64,000 nucleotides of DNA from Allacma fusca (GCA_947179485.1 CAMXBY010000030.1:62001-126000); one strand, 5' to 3'. Numbered from the stretch's first letter, positions 46,860-57,039 are shown. Notes: generated from the letters alone by a model not told the origin. Program-made: numbers and translations.

Positions 46860-48155
46860 TATCGTACTTTCATTAAAAATTTTGCAGGTAAAGCCAGACC
46901 TCTGCATAACCTAACTAAGAAGGATGTTCCATTTGTATGGGGTGAAGAGGAGGAAACAACCTTCCAAGCTCTAAAAGATGCCATGGTTAATGCTCCTGTT
47001 TTAGATTATTTTGATGCCGAAGCTTCCATCCGAATTGTCTCTGATGCGAGTGGATATCGCATAGGAGCTACCTGTGAACAATCCAGGGATGGTAAAATCT
47101 GGAGGCCTATTGCATTTGCCTCTAGGTTATTAAAAGGAGCTGAACTAAATTATTCTAATCCCGAAAAAGAATGTTTAGCTATTGTGTATGCTTTTGAGGT
47201 TTTTAGGCCTTACATTTATGGAAGGAGAATACAGGTCCGTACTGACAATGCTGCTCTCACATCCCTCTGTACTATGAAGGACCCTCACTCCAGGATAGCT
47301 CGTTGGCAAATAAAACTAGCCCAACAGGATAAGGAAATCATACATGTTCCGGGCAAAAATATCCCGCATGCTGATTGTTTGTCTCGGTATCCTTTACGCT
47401 CTTTAACAATAATTCCCTCTCAAACAAATGCTGAGGGAGAACCTAATGTCCATGCTATAATTGGTGGTAATATTGAGGAATTTATCGAACATCAAAATAA
47501 TGATGATCATTTGAAAACTATCATTCACAAGTTACAAGTACCTAATCAATGTACTGGAAATAATGTAAATGGCTTGTCTAAACATTTTACTTTGATTCAA
47601 GGGTTATTATTTAGACTTGATAAACGCTCTGTGGACCCCTACAAGCTTGTGGTGCCGAAATCTCTCCGTGGAGCAATTCTGAAGTTAGCCCATAATGATG
47701 CGCTTGATGGAGGCCATGTAGGCATATATAAGACCTATCAAGAACTTTACCGTCGGTACTACTGGAAGGGGATGCCCAAAGATGTCCTTAGTTATATTCA
47801 AGGTTGTCCTACATGTCAGGTGGCTAACCCTGCTACTACCAAGCCACTCGGTCTAATGAAAATTGTTCCCCCTCCTGAGGAAGTCTTTACCCGTATAGCA
47901 GTGGACTATGTGGGCCCTATTGACCCTACTTCTAGGTCCGGTAATAAATATATTTTTGTGGCTATTGACCACACTAGTCGATTTGCGTGGGCAGCGGCTA
48001 GTCCCACTAACACTGCCCTAGATTCTTGTAAATGGGTGAAAAAGTTAATTTTCGAACAAATCGGTGTTGTTCCATTCATTGTCACGGACAATGGCCCCCA
48101 TTTTACAGCCATTGAGTTTGTCCAATTTTTACAAAAACGGCGTAATTCATATTAA
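46860..48155 (+). CDS. pol: Pol, central part: RNase H and integrase N-terminal/core
   Basis: Continues in the same frame after the TAA at 46857 (first internal ATG 46983). RNase H motifs are VSDASG, NPEKECLA, RTDNAAL and HADCLSR. The integrase has an H-X8-H and C-X2-C zinc site (HNDALDGGH, CPTC), then core aspartates in AVDYVGP (47904) and VTDNGPH (48087), 60 residues apart. The frame breaks at an A5 run near 48130 and terminates at 48155; the integrase continues in another frame. Confidence 0.9.
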   Translation, partial: YRTFIKNFAGKARPLHNLTKKDVPFVWGEEEETTFQALKDAMVNAPVLDYFDAEASIRIVSDASGYRIGATCEQSRDGKIWRPIAFASRLLKGAELNYSNPEKECLAIVYAFEVFRPYIYGRRIQVRTDNAALTSLCTMKDPHSRIARWQIKLAQQDKEIIHVPGKNIPHADCLSRYPLRSLTIIPSQTNAEGEPNVHAIIGGNIEEFIEHQNNDDHLKTIIHKLQVPNQCTGNNVNGLSKHFTLIQGLLFRLDKRSVDPYKLVVPKSLRGAILKLAHNDALDGGHVGIYKTYQELYRRYYWKGMPKDVLSYIQGCPTCQVANPATTKPLGLMKIVPPPEEVFTRIAVDYVGPIDPTSRSGNKYIFVAIDHTSRFAWAAASPTNTALDSCKWVKKLIFEQIGVVPFIVTDNGPHFTAIEFVQFLQKRRNSY

Positions 48156-49455
48156 AATAATGCCTAATCACCCCTCCTCTAATGGAAATATTGAGAGGAA
48201 TAATGCCGAAATCAAACGGTACATTAGAAAATATGTATCTGCCCAAAGAGATAATTGGGATGAATTTTTAGGTAAAGCTTGCAAGTCACATAACATGCAC
48301 GTACATGCAATAACAAAATTTTCTCCCTTTAGTTTGGTTTACGCGGTCCAACCAAAAACAAAGTTGGATCTCGTCACCCCAGTAATTACTACCGTTGAGC
48401 CCCAAACTCCCGAACAACGTGAAAGTTCTCGCAAAGAACGGGTCCAACTTGCTAACTTAAATACAGCTAACGAACAGCACAAAAGAGCTGAAAAATTTAA
48501 TAAAAATCGTAAGGTTCATAATTTTGAACTTGGTTCTTTAGTTTGGATTGCAGATAAAGTCCGACGAGGTCTCCAACTATATTGGATCGGGCCATATCAA
48601 ATAGTGGAAGTTTGTGGCATTAATTCTTTTGTCGTAGAATACCGTGGAACCAAACGGGCCAAGCACCGTATCCGGAGGGTCCATTCTCATAATATGAAGC
48701 CATTCCGCCCTCCAGTGTCATGGCAAGATGACTACGCTGATGTTTTCACACACAAAATTCTTCACGATTATGCCCACCATAATTCTGTTGAAGAAATACG
48801 TCCCGAACATCGCACTATCGATGTCCCTCCGCCACTTCCTCCTAGAGAGCCTGTTATTGTTCCTTTTGGCTCCTCCGTAACCTCGTCAAATGACCAGAAC
48901 TCTAACTGGGTTAATAGGCTTCGAACTTATGCCCCGAGTATTACAGAACCCTGTCAAATTATTGACATTTACCAAGATCCTTCTCGCTTGAATCCTGTTG
49001 ATCCAATGGTGTCACAAATTGACTCTCCGACTCCTCCCAACCCTGTATTGAATTCCTCATTAAGTAATCTAAATGATGATTCCAATGCTGATTGTGGGAG
49101 GTCTTCTAATTCCTCCCAAGAGTCATATCGACCTCCTTCATCCTCCACGGAAACTATCATCCGATCTCCTATTATGACTCGATCAAAATCTCGAGCTATA
49201 AATGATGCTATTATTCATGCTAACAATGATCTTATAAATAATGTTGATAATAATATGAATTCTAATGCTCTCAATAATTTAGATAGCGCTAATAATGAGC
49301 GTGTTGTTCCTAACGCTGATGATATCTTTGCGGCTCTCCAGAATGACATACAGACTGAGGAGTATTTTCAAACCCGTAACGAACCTATGCCCGAGGTTCC
49401 ACTAACCCGGAATGATATACCACGGTTTGGTCCATGTATACCTCGCCGGCGTTAG
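48130..49455 (+). CDS. pol: Pol, C-terminal part: integrase Glu region, GPY/F-like module and tail
   Basis: This frame carries the third catalytic residue (Glu of GNIERN, 48193). The distance from the second Asp suits the canonical D-X35-E spacing only if two bases were lost near the A5 run. A GPY/F-like module (LYWIGPYQIVEV...HSHNMKPFRPP, about 48580-48720) follows. There is no chromodomain. The rest is a Ser/Asn/Pro-rich tail with an IIRSPIMTRSKSR motif. It ends at TAG 49453-49455, after which the same frame stays open. Confidence 0.85.
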   Translation, partial: YKNGVIHIKIMPNHPSSNGNIERNNAEIKRYIRKYVSAQRDNWDEFLGKACKSHNMHVHAITKFSPFSLVYAVQPKTKLDLVTPVITTVEPQTPEQRESSRKERVQLANLNTANEQHKRAEKFNKNRKVHNFELGSLVWIADKVRRGLQLYWIGPYQIVEVCGINSFVVEYRGTKRAKHRIRRVHSHNMKPFRPPVSWQDDYADVFTHKILHDYAHHNSVEEIRPEHRTIDVPPPLPPREPVIVPFGSSVTSSNDQNSNWVNRLRTYAPSITEPCQIIDIYQDPSRLNPVDPMVSQIDSPTPPNPVLNSSLSNLNDDSNADCGRSSNSSQESYRPPSSSTETIIRSPIMTRSKSRAINDAIIHANNDLINNVDNNMNSNALNNLDSANNERVVPNADDIFAALQNDIQTEEYFQTRNEPMPEVPLTRNDIPRFGPCIPRRR

Positions 49456-52400
49456 AAAGGCCGTACAAATGTCAAGTCTCCAGATGGTTATGTTCCGCCT
49501 AAAACTACGGCTCGTGAAACAATAAGATCCCCTGTACAAACGAGATCTAAAGTCTTGCAAGTTGCTCAAGAGACCGTTCCTCTGATAATAACTCCAACCC
49601 CAACACCCGTATTGCCACCAGACCCTGAACCTATAGCAGTCTCAGGAATTTCAATTAATCCTTTGGCTCCAAAGTCACGTCCCGATGGTGTTAACTCTGT
49701 ACACTCTCTCGTGAACCCACTCATTTTTGTAACAAGTCCCACTTCCTCCAATGAAGACTCTGTTATGACTAATATAAGTACCGATACAATGCCCCGTCTT
49801 TTTGATGAGTCCAATAATTATCCTTTGAATCACGATACCAGTGGTGACTCCAGTCCGCCATTTTTGACTCCTAATAATTCCTCGGATAATGTTACTAATA
49901 GTAATTTCACTGATAGCATTTTGAATACAGAGCCCACAATGTTCAATACACCTTTAGAACTTCCCTCGGATGAGTTTCGTTCTCATGTGACTTTACAACA
50001 GAGTTCTAAATCGTTGATGGTTCCTCAAAAAAGCATTACTAACTTTTTTGATGAACTCACGGCTCATGTGAGGAAAACTCTATTTCCTCATTCCCAATTA
50101 GTATCTAGCGATGTAGATATACCCAAAGAGCAGGAAACATTAACCTCTGCAATACCGGAAGTACTGAATGATGCTTCTCCCCTCGATACACATATAATTA
50201 GGAAAGAAATTGTTTCTCCTCCTGCAGTCATTATTCTACCCAATGTACAGGATATTTCCAAAACTTTAATTTTGGACGTAATTCCCAATGTAGCTTTACC
50301 TTATCAACCACTCGTCATTGGAGAAGAAATAATTTCTCCTCCTGCTAGCACTCAGATTACATTAGTCAGTACACCTAGTGCTACTGAAGCTTTGATTCCC
50401 GTAGTACCCAAAGTTACTTCGCCTATATCAATGCAATTTTCTGATAGAGAAATTATTTCTCCTCCTGCTGTAATCCCTTTGACGGAAATACCTAGTGTAA
50501 AGGATACTTCTATAACGTTAAATTCCAAAGTGCTTCCCAATGTCACTTTGCCCCTACAAACTGAGAAAGCCATAATTTCTCCTATTGACGTTAATACTCG
50601 AACTACAATACCCGACGTATTAGATATTGTAGCTCCTATCACGTCTGAAGTACTTAATGTTGTATCACCCCTAATATCACATGATATTGAGAGAGAAATA
50701 ATTTCTCCTCCAGTCATTAATACTCAGCTTACAATTACGACTGAACCCGATGCTCACACAGCTTTGATCTCCGAAGTAACAGTTGCTTCGCCTCAACTAA
50801 CCGAAGCTATTGGGAGAGAAATTATTTCTCCCACTCCTGTTTGTACTCCGACTTCATTAATTAGTGAACCGGAAAATTTAAAACCTGTAAAGTCCATAGG
50901 ATTTACAGTCACTCCGCCCCTTCCTATACAAAACATAGAGAGTAAAATTATTTCACCTACTCCCGTTTGTATCCGTGCTCCTGTAACTAATGAACGGGAA
51001 TCCTTAGAATCTGCTAATTGTGAGCAATCTCGAGATACTTCGCCCCTAATAGTACACCATATTGAGGCGGAAAAGATTTTGACCAATACGGATTGTAGTA
51101 CAGTAACTGGTACTAATTTTCAAATACCCACCGTGGAAGTCATTTCACCTTCTACTAGTTCTGAGAGTATCGAACTCTCAACGATATTACCCAATCCATT
51201 CTTGTCCCCTCCAAAGTCAGAGGTGACCACCGTTAATTCACAAGTACAGGGTAATGATCCAATATTTCCTTGTCCTCCGGAATTAATAGTACCGGAACTT
51301 ATGGTTTCATCTCCAGGTCCCCATATAGTAATTACGTCACCATCTGACTCCTTTACTTTCGTAACCCCAGCTTGCCCCAAAACCGCTAGGCTGAGTGATT
51401 TTGATGAAAATTCTTTTGAGAATTTATCATCCTTGATTAATTCTCAGATTTTTTCTCCATTTGATCCTGCAATGGAGGCATCTACACTAGACACTAGTAC
51501 GGAGTTTACATCTAATTTATGCTCTAATTTGATTGAGGACTTTAATTCCGTTTCCTTAGATATGACTCCCCAGCCTGCTAGTGTGGATTACAAAATTATC
51601 CCTACAAGTCCGGAGTCTGCTGACGTCATACTACTCCAGAAGCCACAAGTAATACCAATTCCGGAGGAATTTCTTCAGCCATTGGAATCAACATGTCCTT
51701 CCAATAAAGTGGATACTCCTACACAGTCCACCATCTCCGAGAAATGTACTTACAATTCCACTATTGACTTCTTCACCTCAGCTTTGGGATCGGAGAATGA
51801 GCTAATTACGCCTACGTCCTCACCTGAAGTGTTACCCGCAACCTCTGGGACACGCGTATTTCATTCCTCTACGCAGGATATTTTAAGTTTATCTAACAAT
51901 AATGCTCAAAGTCAAAGCTCTGAAATAAATGTCTCTCCTATTATTCCAGATGTAGGTAAATCCCCAGTAAATCGTCAGAGCCCTACAGACACTCTGACAG
52001 TCCCAAAGGTTTTTGTTGACTCAGGCGAAACAAACGTAGATTCGTTTATTACTCCTCCCAAGATGGATTGGACACCTTACAGATTACCTCGTCAAGATCT
52101 CCCATCCATTGAAGGAAATATACCAGCCCGAGTCAACACAAATATGACTGTCACTCCTACTCGAATTTCGGAGTCTAAGGACTCAGTTCAATTACGAAAG
52201 TCTAAAATTACAATCCGTAAGCGCTTTCGAGAATCACCCGGGTCTGATACTGATCAGTCCCCTCAGTCAATTCCCAAAAGGCTGACTTCTAATCTTTTCC
52301 AAGGTCCTGAATTTGTAGTCCCGCCCATTAAGACTCCTCCCGATAAAAGTGCAGGTTCTTTGGTAGTCAAAGGCATTTCTTATGCGGACATTCTCAGTCG

Positions 52401-53448
52401 CTCCGCCTCTAGTGCCTCCAATATTCCCTCCCAACAATCTGTTAATTTAAATAAGAGTGCGCCTGTACTTTTAAGTACACCCGGGACGTTTCACAACCTC
52501 TTAAGTCCCGACAAAAACGTAAACTCAGGTCATTTAGTCAATAACCCCACTCAGGTTACCCGTCCGACTGTACACACTGTTCCGACGCCACTGACACCAG
52601 TCAAAACTTACGCTCAGGTTGCCAGTCCTAGTACAGCACTTAAAGCTGTTAACATTAATTTAGCCAGTAATATTACTGAGACTTTAGAACCAATTAAGTC
52701 TCATAGTCAGTTGTCAAAACCCATTCTGGCGAACACAGTATCTTCCAGCCCTGTTAAAACATACGCACAGGCAGTTAGCCCTGTATCAGAGGTTGTTAAA
52801 CCCACCCATACTATTAATATTAAATTAAGTCCCGTCACAGCGACTCTTAAGTCCGCTTCTCCCGTTAAGACTTACGCTAACGTGGTAAGTCCACATGCTA
52901 ATACTTTAAATACTGGCAAATCTTCCCAATCGCCGGTATGTTCCGTTACAACAGATCATGATTCTGTTGCACATTCCACCAAGTCACCTAAGTTCCATGC
53001 AGGTGCTTCTTCATTTATTAGTACCTCTGAAGTACTAAATACTAAATCTACGCTGATTCCTACTGAAATCAGCCCTGTAAATAATAACTTAATTAAGACT
53101 TACGCTCAAGTCGTAAGTCCAAATAGGGTTACCATACCTAGCCCTACATATATTCAATCACGGATTAACATTACTAGTCCAACATTGACTCCCTCTGACT
53201 CCTCTTTAACGGCTTCACATAAAATTTTGATGCCAGCGGTAGAGGGTACAAATACTTTATTAAAAAGTACCGATAATAATATTTTTCCTCTTATACAGCG
53301 TTTCCCTACTGATGGACCAATTAATCCCTCCATTGACCGAGGCGGTCAATGCCCATTGCCGGGGGAAGGACGGCGGAGTCCAATCCTTGGAAGAGTGGAC
53401 TTCCTACTGTTGGCCCAGGGTTTATTAAAAATCCTCCAAGGACCATAG
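49456..53448 (+). CDS. Ser/Thr/Pro-rich accessory frame with protein repeats (unrecognised)
   Basis: About 1330 codons, in frame with integrase across a single TAG, and without a good ATG near its start, so it may be a Pol extension reached by readthrough or a broken fusion. It opens with TIRSPVQTRSK, echoing the pol tail. Between about 50206 and 50990, seven copies of a 40-42-residue repeat are marked by EIISPP or variants. Four copies of [VI]KTYA[QN]xxSP follow (52600, 52753, 52864 and 53092). The protein looks disordered; there is no signal peptide, membrane segment or known domain. I do not know its function. Confidence 0.7.
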   Translation, partial: KGRTNVKSPDGYVPPKTTARETIRSPVQTRSKVLQVAQETVPLIITPTPTPVLPPDPEPIAVSGISINPLAPKSRPDGVNSVHSLVNPLIFVTSPTSSNEDSVMTNISTDTMPRLFDESNNYPLNHDTSGDSSPPFLTPNNSSDNVTNSNFTDSILNTEPTMFNTPLELPSDEFRSHVTLQQSSKSLMVPQKSITNFFDELTAHVRKTLFPHSQLVSSDVDIPKEQETLTSAIPEVLNDASPLDTHIIRKEIVSPPAVIILPNVQDISKTLILDVIPNVALPYQPLVIGEEIISPPASTQITLVSTPSATEALIPVVPKVTSPISMQFSDREIISPPAVIPLTEIPSVKDTSITLNSKVLPNVTLPLQTEKAIISPIDVNTRTTIPDVLDIVAPITSEVLNVVSPLISHDIEREIISPPVINTQLTITTEPDAHTALISEVTVASPQLTEAIGREIISPTPVCTPTSLISEPENLKPVKSIGFTVTPPLPIQNIESKIISPTPVCIRAPVTNERESLESANCEQSRDTSPLIVHHIEAEKILTNTDCSTVTGTNFQIPTVEVISPSTSSESIELSTILPNPFLSPPKSEVTTVNSQVQGNDPIFPCPPELIVPELMVSSPGPHIVITSPSDSFTFVTPACPKTARLSDFDENSFENLSSLINSQIFSPFDPAMEASTLDTSTEFTSNLCSNLIEDFNSVSLDMTPQPASVDYKIIPTSPESADVILLQKPQVIPIPEEFLQPLESTCPSNKVDTPTQSTISEKCTYNSTIDFFTSALGSENELITPTSSPEVLPATSGTRVFHSSTQDILSLSNNNAQSQSSEINVSPIIPDVGKSPVNRQSPTDTLTVPKVFVDSGETNVDSFITPPKMDWTPYRLPRQDLPSIEGNIPARVNTNMTVTPTRISESKDSVQLRKSKITIRKRFRESPGSDTDQSPQSIPKRLTSNLFQGPEFVVPPIKTPPDKSAGSLVVKGISYADILSRSASSASNIPSQQSVNLNKSAPVLLSTPGTFHNLLSPDKNVNSGHLVNNPTQVTRPTVHTVPTPLTPVKTYAQVASPSTALKAVNINLASNITETLEPIKSHSQLSKPILANTVSSSPVKTYAQAVSPVSEVVKPTHTINIKLSPVTATLKSASPVKTYANVVSPHANTLNTGKSSQSPVCSVTTDHDSVAHSTKSPKFHAGASSFISTSEVLNTKSTLIPTEISPVNNNLIKTYAQVVSPNRVTIPSPTYIQSRINITSPTLTPSDSSLTASHKILMPAVEGTNTLLKSTDNNIFPLIQRFPTDGPINPSIDRGGQCPLPGEGRRSPILGRVDFLLLAQGLLKILQGP

Positions 53449-53819
53449 CCGAGACTCCACCTCCTGAATTTAAGAAGAATCCCAGAAGTTGCCCAACACC
53501 TACGGACGCCCAAATAAAGGGGCATCATGAGGAAACCTCCAAGTCTTCCACGACTTCTCACGATCCATCTCTAGTCTCTAGTGGGTTCAAACGTTATGGA
53601 AAGGGTCGTAAAAAGAAAACACCTGCATCGTCAAATTCCGACATGGAATTAAATTTAATTCCAGCCCGCCCTGCTGCTACAGCTGTAGCACATAGGAATT
53701 ATAGAGGGAGCCCTCAAGCCTCCGAAGTTAGGCCCGCGGAGCTTAGGCGTGGTGGCCGACAGAGGACGCAAACGGTCCCGCATCAAGCCCCTGACTTTAG
53801 GGAAAAGAGAAGGAAATAA
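53349..53819 (+). CDS. Basic C-terminal segment in the -1 frame
   Basis: 156 codons from an ATG at 53349, overlapping the end of the Ser/Thr/Pro-rich frame. It is rich in Pro, Lys and Arg (KRYGKGRKKKTP, ELRRGGRQRTQ) and ends REKRRK. It reads like the natural C-terminus of the preceding frame after a one-base change near the G5 run at 53361-53365, but a separate overlapping ORF cannot be excluded. Confidence 0.5.
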   Translation: MPIAGGRTAESNPWKSGLPTVGPGFIKNPPRTIAETPPPEFKKNPRSCPTPTDAQIKGHHEETSKSSTTSHDPSLVSSGFKRYGKGRKKKTPASSNSDMELNLIPARPAATAVAHRNYRGSPQASEVRPAELRRGGRQRTQTVPHQAPDFREKRRK

Positions 53820-54969
53820 GAAGGGGTGGTAAACCCTTTATGAGTATCACCTGGTTCTTTATTTATTTATATGACAGTTAAAATATTACTCAGGTTTATG
53901 GTGTGGTAATCAGAGATTCGGTGGTAACTTACACAAATAATCGTGGTAATTAATTATATGTATTATTATTAACGGAGTAGAGGAATCAGAATATTAGGGA
54001 ATGGAACTTGGACATTATATGCAGGATAAATAATGACATTTTACGAATATTATTTAGAACTTGACTCAGGAATAAATTTAACTTTCCTTACTCTCAAATC
54101 CTTATCCCAAAATTCCTGACTAACAATACAGGGAATAATTAATTGTATGCTAAATAATTACCAAGACAAATGGCAATTTTGAGATAGTTCAATGGAGGGT
54201 AAAATACCATCGTAGGAATATTTAAAATTTAAATGTGATAAGACAACACACACAAATTATACATTCACTTTCCAATACTCCTTACACATATTTAGGGCCC
54301 AATACACACGGCTGAATCAAGGGTCAGAATCGATGTTTGATTCTGACACTATCTTTCCTTTCCAAATATTTCCCTTTTGAAGATAGCCTTCTATATTTCT
54401 TCTTAATTTCTTAAAGCTTAGAGTCCAGAATCGTTGTTGATGGTCATGTTAAAAGTTATGGGGAGTTAGACTGAGACCAATATGAATATTAACCTCCTCA
54501 TTCCTAAAAATCCTTAAATAGCTGTTAGGACTGGTAAATTAAAATATGTTAAAATCTTTAGAATTCTTATCCTAATCCTACAGCTATTCTGAGACCACGA
54601 TAATTTCGACCTACACATAATGTCTCCACTTTAGTTAAAATTTAAATTATTCTAACTTTTCAATAGCAATGCTATCACATTAGGAGATAATTGTGGGGTC
54701 AAAATTCTTAAAGTTCTAAATCCCAATCTCACTCTTCGAATCCATCCTCAGTCGTGGTCTCCAACTCCAGTTAGAAGGTCTCTTTCTGCTCTCCTAATAA
54801 GTATTTCTGTCATCAATTGATTCCCTCTGGACTTCTTCCTACTTGATTCTGTTCTCGATCTGTTTGGTTCAGCCGCACTATTGTAAGAATTTTTACAAAC
54901 AATTAACACAGCTTCGAAATATACTGTATTATGTAGTGGTGCACACTTTGGGAGTGATTTCGAGGGTCT
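53820..54969 (+). other. Non-coding spacer inside the LTR element
   Basis: 1.15 kb, AT-rich, with no supported ORF, separating the pol-linked frames from the accessory genes. Nothing else was recognised apart from the promoter-like sequences at its 3' end. Confidence 0.55.
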
Positions 54970-55005
54970 TATAAAAGCAAAATTTAATTGTTAATTCTTT
55001 TGTAG
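54970..55005 (+). promoter_or_regulatory. TATA box and/or splice acceptor before the BTB ORF
   Basis: TATAAAAG (54970-54977) lies 45 nt before the ATG at 55015. TTCTTTTGTAG ending at 55005 is an acceptor-like site 9 nt before that ATG. Either an internal promoter or a spliced subgenomic RNA could express the ORF. Confidence 0.45.
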
Positions 55006-55014
55006 CTATTAATT

Positions 55015-56098
55015 ATGGCCCAACAGCTTTTATGGAAGGGAAAGAAAATCTTGCCATCCAGAATTGGTAACCGGGTCATACGAGACCAGATCGAAGCTCG
55101 CATTAGGAAGGAGGATGTTTTTTTCTCATACGTTTTCACCGACCGATTCCCCCATACTCCAAAGACTTCTCCGAGAAACTCAAGATACTCTAGTTTCCTT
55201 GATTCCCACAGAGCTTCTTCTCCACGACTACCGGAATGAATGGTTTGAGTATTATTTACTCTTAACAGACTCTGATTCGCATCATTTGCTGGGGATCAAA
55301 ATCTTTGACACCCGCACCACGGTGTCCATTGACGAGGAGTATACTACGGCCTCTTTGATCCAAGATTTAAACAACCTCCGCAACCACACCCCTCATTCGG
55401 GATGGCCAAGATTCTTGATTTTAACCAGAATCTTCACATTGAAGCCTCATACTCTCCCTGACACTTTTTGCTTCTCCTGTGCCACTAAGGAACATTTACT
55501 GAATGAATGCCCCAAAAACATCTCCACATCTTCAACATCGCTTGGTACTACTGAGGAGAAATTGGAGCAAGTTCAAGTCCACATCGCTAAGTCTGAGAAA
55601 TTATTGGCGAAAATGAAACATGCAGCTTCTCACCTATCTCCCCGGGATTTGTTCGCTGCTTCATTTTCCGATGTTCCCTCCATCCAGACACCCTCATCGC
55701 GATTTATTTTAAATGAGCCATGGTACAACGGCCCTACATTCCGCACTTTGATGGGTAACCAGCCTCCGGAAATTACGATTACGGCGGCCCATGGACATTT
55801 CAAATTATTCCACAAGCTTGTACTTGTGGCAAGCTCGACAGCCATGGCCATCTATTTTCAAAAACGTGAACAAGATCCCATAACTACATTGGATTGGCCA
55901 GACTGTGATCCAGCCATATTGGAGCTATTATGGACGTTCCTGTATGACGGACGAATCTCCGTTCCTCCATCACAGCTGACTCTCCTGAAGGAACGTTTTC
56001 TCATGTTAGGGATTAACTACTACTTGGCCTCCGAGCATCCATTCCAGGGGTTAACTATTGCTGGAAATAACTCCGCCTCCCCTTCTGCTCCAAAGTAG
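55015..56098 (+). CDS. Accessory protein with CCHC zinc knuckle and BTB/POZ-like domain (frame break)
   Basis: The ATG at 55015 starts a basic N-terminus, and the frame shifts by +1 around a T7 run (55118-55124) into the long frame ending at 56098. In that long frame (344 residues counted from 55064), C136-X2-C139-X4-H144-X4-C149 is a retroviral-type zinc knuckle. Residues 163-188 look like a coiled coil. Residues 236-322 match the BTB/POZ layout: ITAAHGHFKLFHKLVLVASS, a LDWPDCDPAILELLWTFLYDG centre, and a closing LLKERFLMLGI. BTB domains mediate protein-protein contacts, often in chromatin or ubiquitin-ligase adaptors. A BTB gene inside a Gypsy element is unusual. The BTB call is by pattern and needs a profile search. 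Confidence 0.65.
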
Positions 56099-56283
56099 CG
56101 ATCCTCCTCATGACACTTTGTTTTCCCTTCTCCCTCTCCCTTCTTCCTTGACAATTTTGAACTCTTTCTCTTACAAGTTAATTCCTATTTTTGTGTCAAC
56201 CTGTTAACGTTTTATGACACACTCACTAAACATTTATTGCCTTTGTAATCATTTAACTCAATATATAGTCATTTTGGTGTGCC

Positions 56284-56321
56284 TATATAAGACCTTGCTT
56301 CCTTTCCACAGTCTCATTCTT
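56284..56321 (+). promoter_or_regulatory. Internal core promoter (TATA + Inr) of the last ORF
   Basis: TATATAA at 56284-56290 is followed by TCATTC, with A at 56316, 32 nt downstream. This matches the arthropod initiator TCAKTY at the ideal distance. The ATG of the next ORF is 126 nt further on. Confidence 0.5.
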
Positions 56322-56441
56322 CAACAGCTCCTTGTATCAATACATTACTGTTCCCGTTATTATTACTCTAATTAATCTAGTTACTTCTCAGCCAAGTCTC
56401 ATTAATATTTGAGAACATTTGTATTTTATTTGGGACTGAAG

Positions 56442-56786
56442 ATGGCTTCTACGGCTCCCCCTCACCTCACACAGGCTGACGTAGAGATGATTCAGAGCAA
56501 GACCTACATTTTGAATCATCTCATCACTACATCCCAGTGGTTTATGTGTGTAGCCCAATGTGATGAATTAATGCACCTCATAAGATCCTATTTGTCGGGG
56601 CAAACCGGGAATTCAACTTCCTTTTCTCATTCTCCCCCGGCAGATCAACTTCTGCCTTTGCAGACACTCATCATCTCAATATCTCAGGTCCAGACTCGAA
56701 GGGCGGAATTAATTTTATTACGTCAAATCTACCATCGTCTACGCTCTATTCGTCACAGGGCTCATTTCATGTTGAACCTTGAGTAA
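56442..56786 (+). CDS. Small accessory ORF, unrecognised helical protein
   Basis: 114 residues from an ATG at 56442 (AAGATGG context). It starts MASTAPPHLTQADVEMIQSK and is predicted by eye to be mostly helical, with a Ser/Pro linker in the middle and an Arg-rich C-terminal helix (LRQIYHRLRSIRHRAHFMLN). No signal peptide or known domain. It is the last ORF before the 3' LTR and has its own TATA/Inr. Confidence 0.5.
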   Translation: MASTAPPHLTQADVEMIQSKTYILNHLITTSQWFMCVAQCDELMHLIRSYLSGQTGNSTSFSHSPPADQLLPLQTLIISISQVQTRRAELILLRQIYHRLRSIRHRAHFMLNLE

Positions 56787-57026
56787 TTCTGTAGGTTGTA
56801 ATGTATGAATTTTGTAGGTTTTGTATCTGAGGGTACATATTAATTCTTTATCATTCTTTTTGGATTTATATCCTCCAATTTTTGTTTGTTTTCAAATATT
56901 TCGTGGCCTATTGCCCCATTTTTTGTTATTATATTTACTTTTATATGTATATTGATACATATCTGTATCTGTTTATGCACATGTCTGTATCTCCACCGCC
57001 ATGAGTCGGGGTTGACTCATTCCCCT

Positions 57027-57039
57027 GGTGGGGGGAAAA
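57027..57039 (+). promoter_or_regulatory. Polypurine tract
   Basis: GGTGGGGGGAAAA directly abuts the 3' LTR, as expected for the plus-strand primer of an LTR retrotransposon. Confidence 0.8.

Noticed and set aside
50088..51380. Minus-strand ORFs opposite the Ser/Thr/Pro frame
   Set aside because: Shadow frames of the repeated sense sequence.
49456..53448. Envelope gene
   Set aside because: No signal peptide, furin-like site, fusion peptide or membrane anchor seen; the frame is in phase with integrase.
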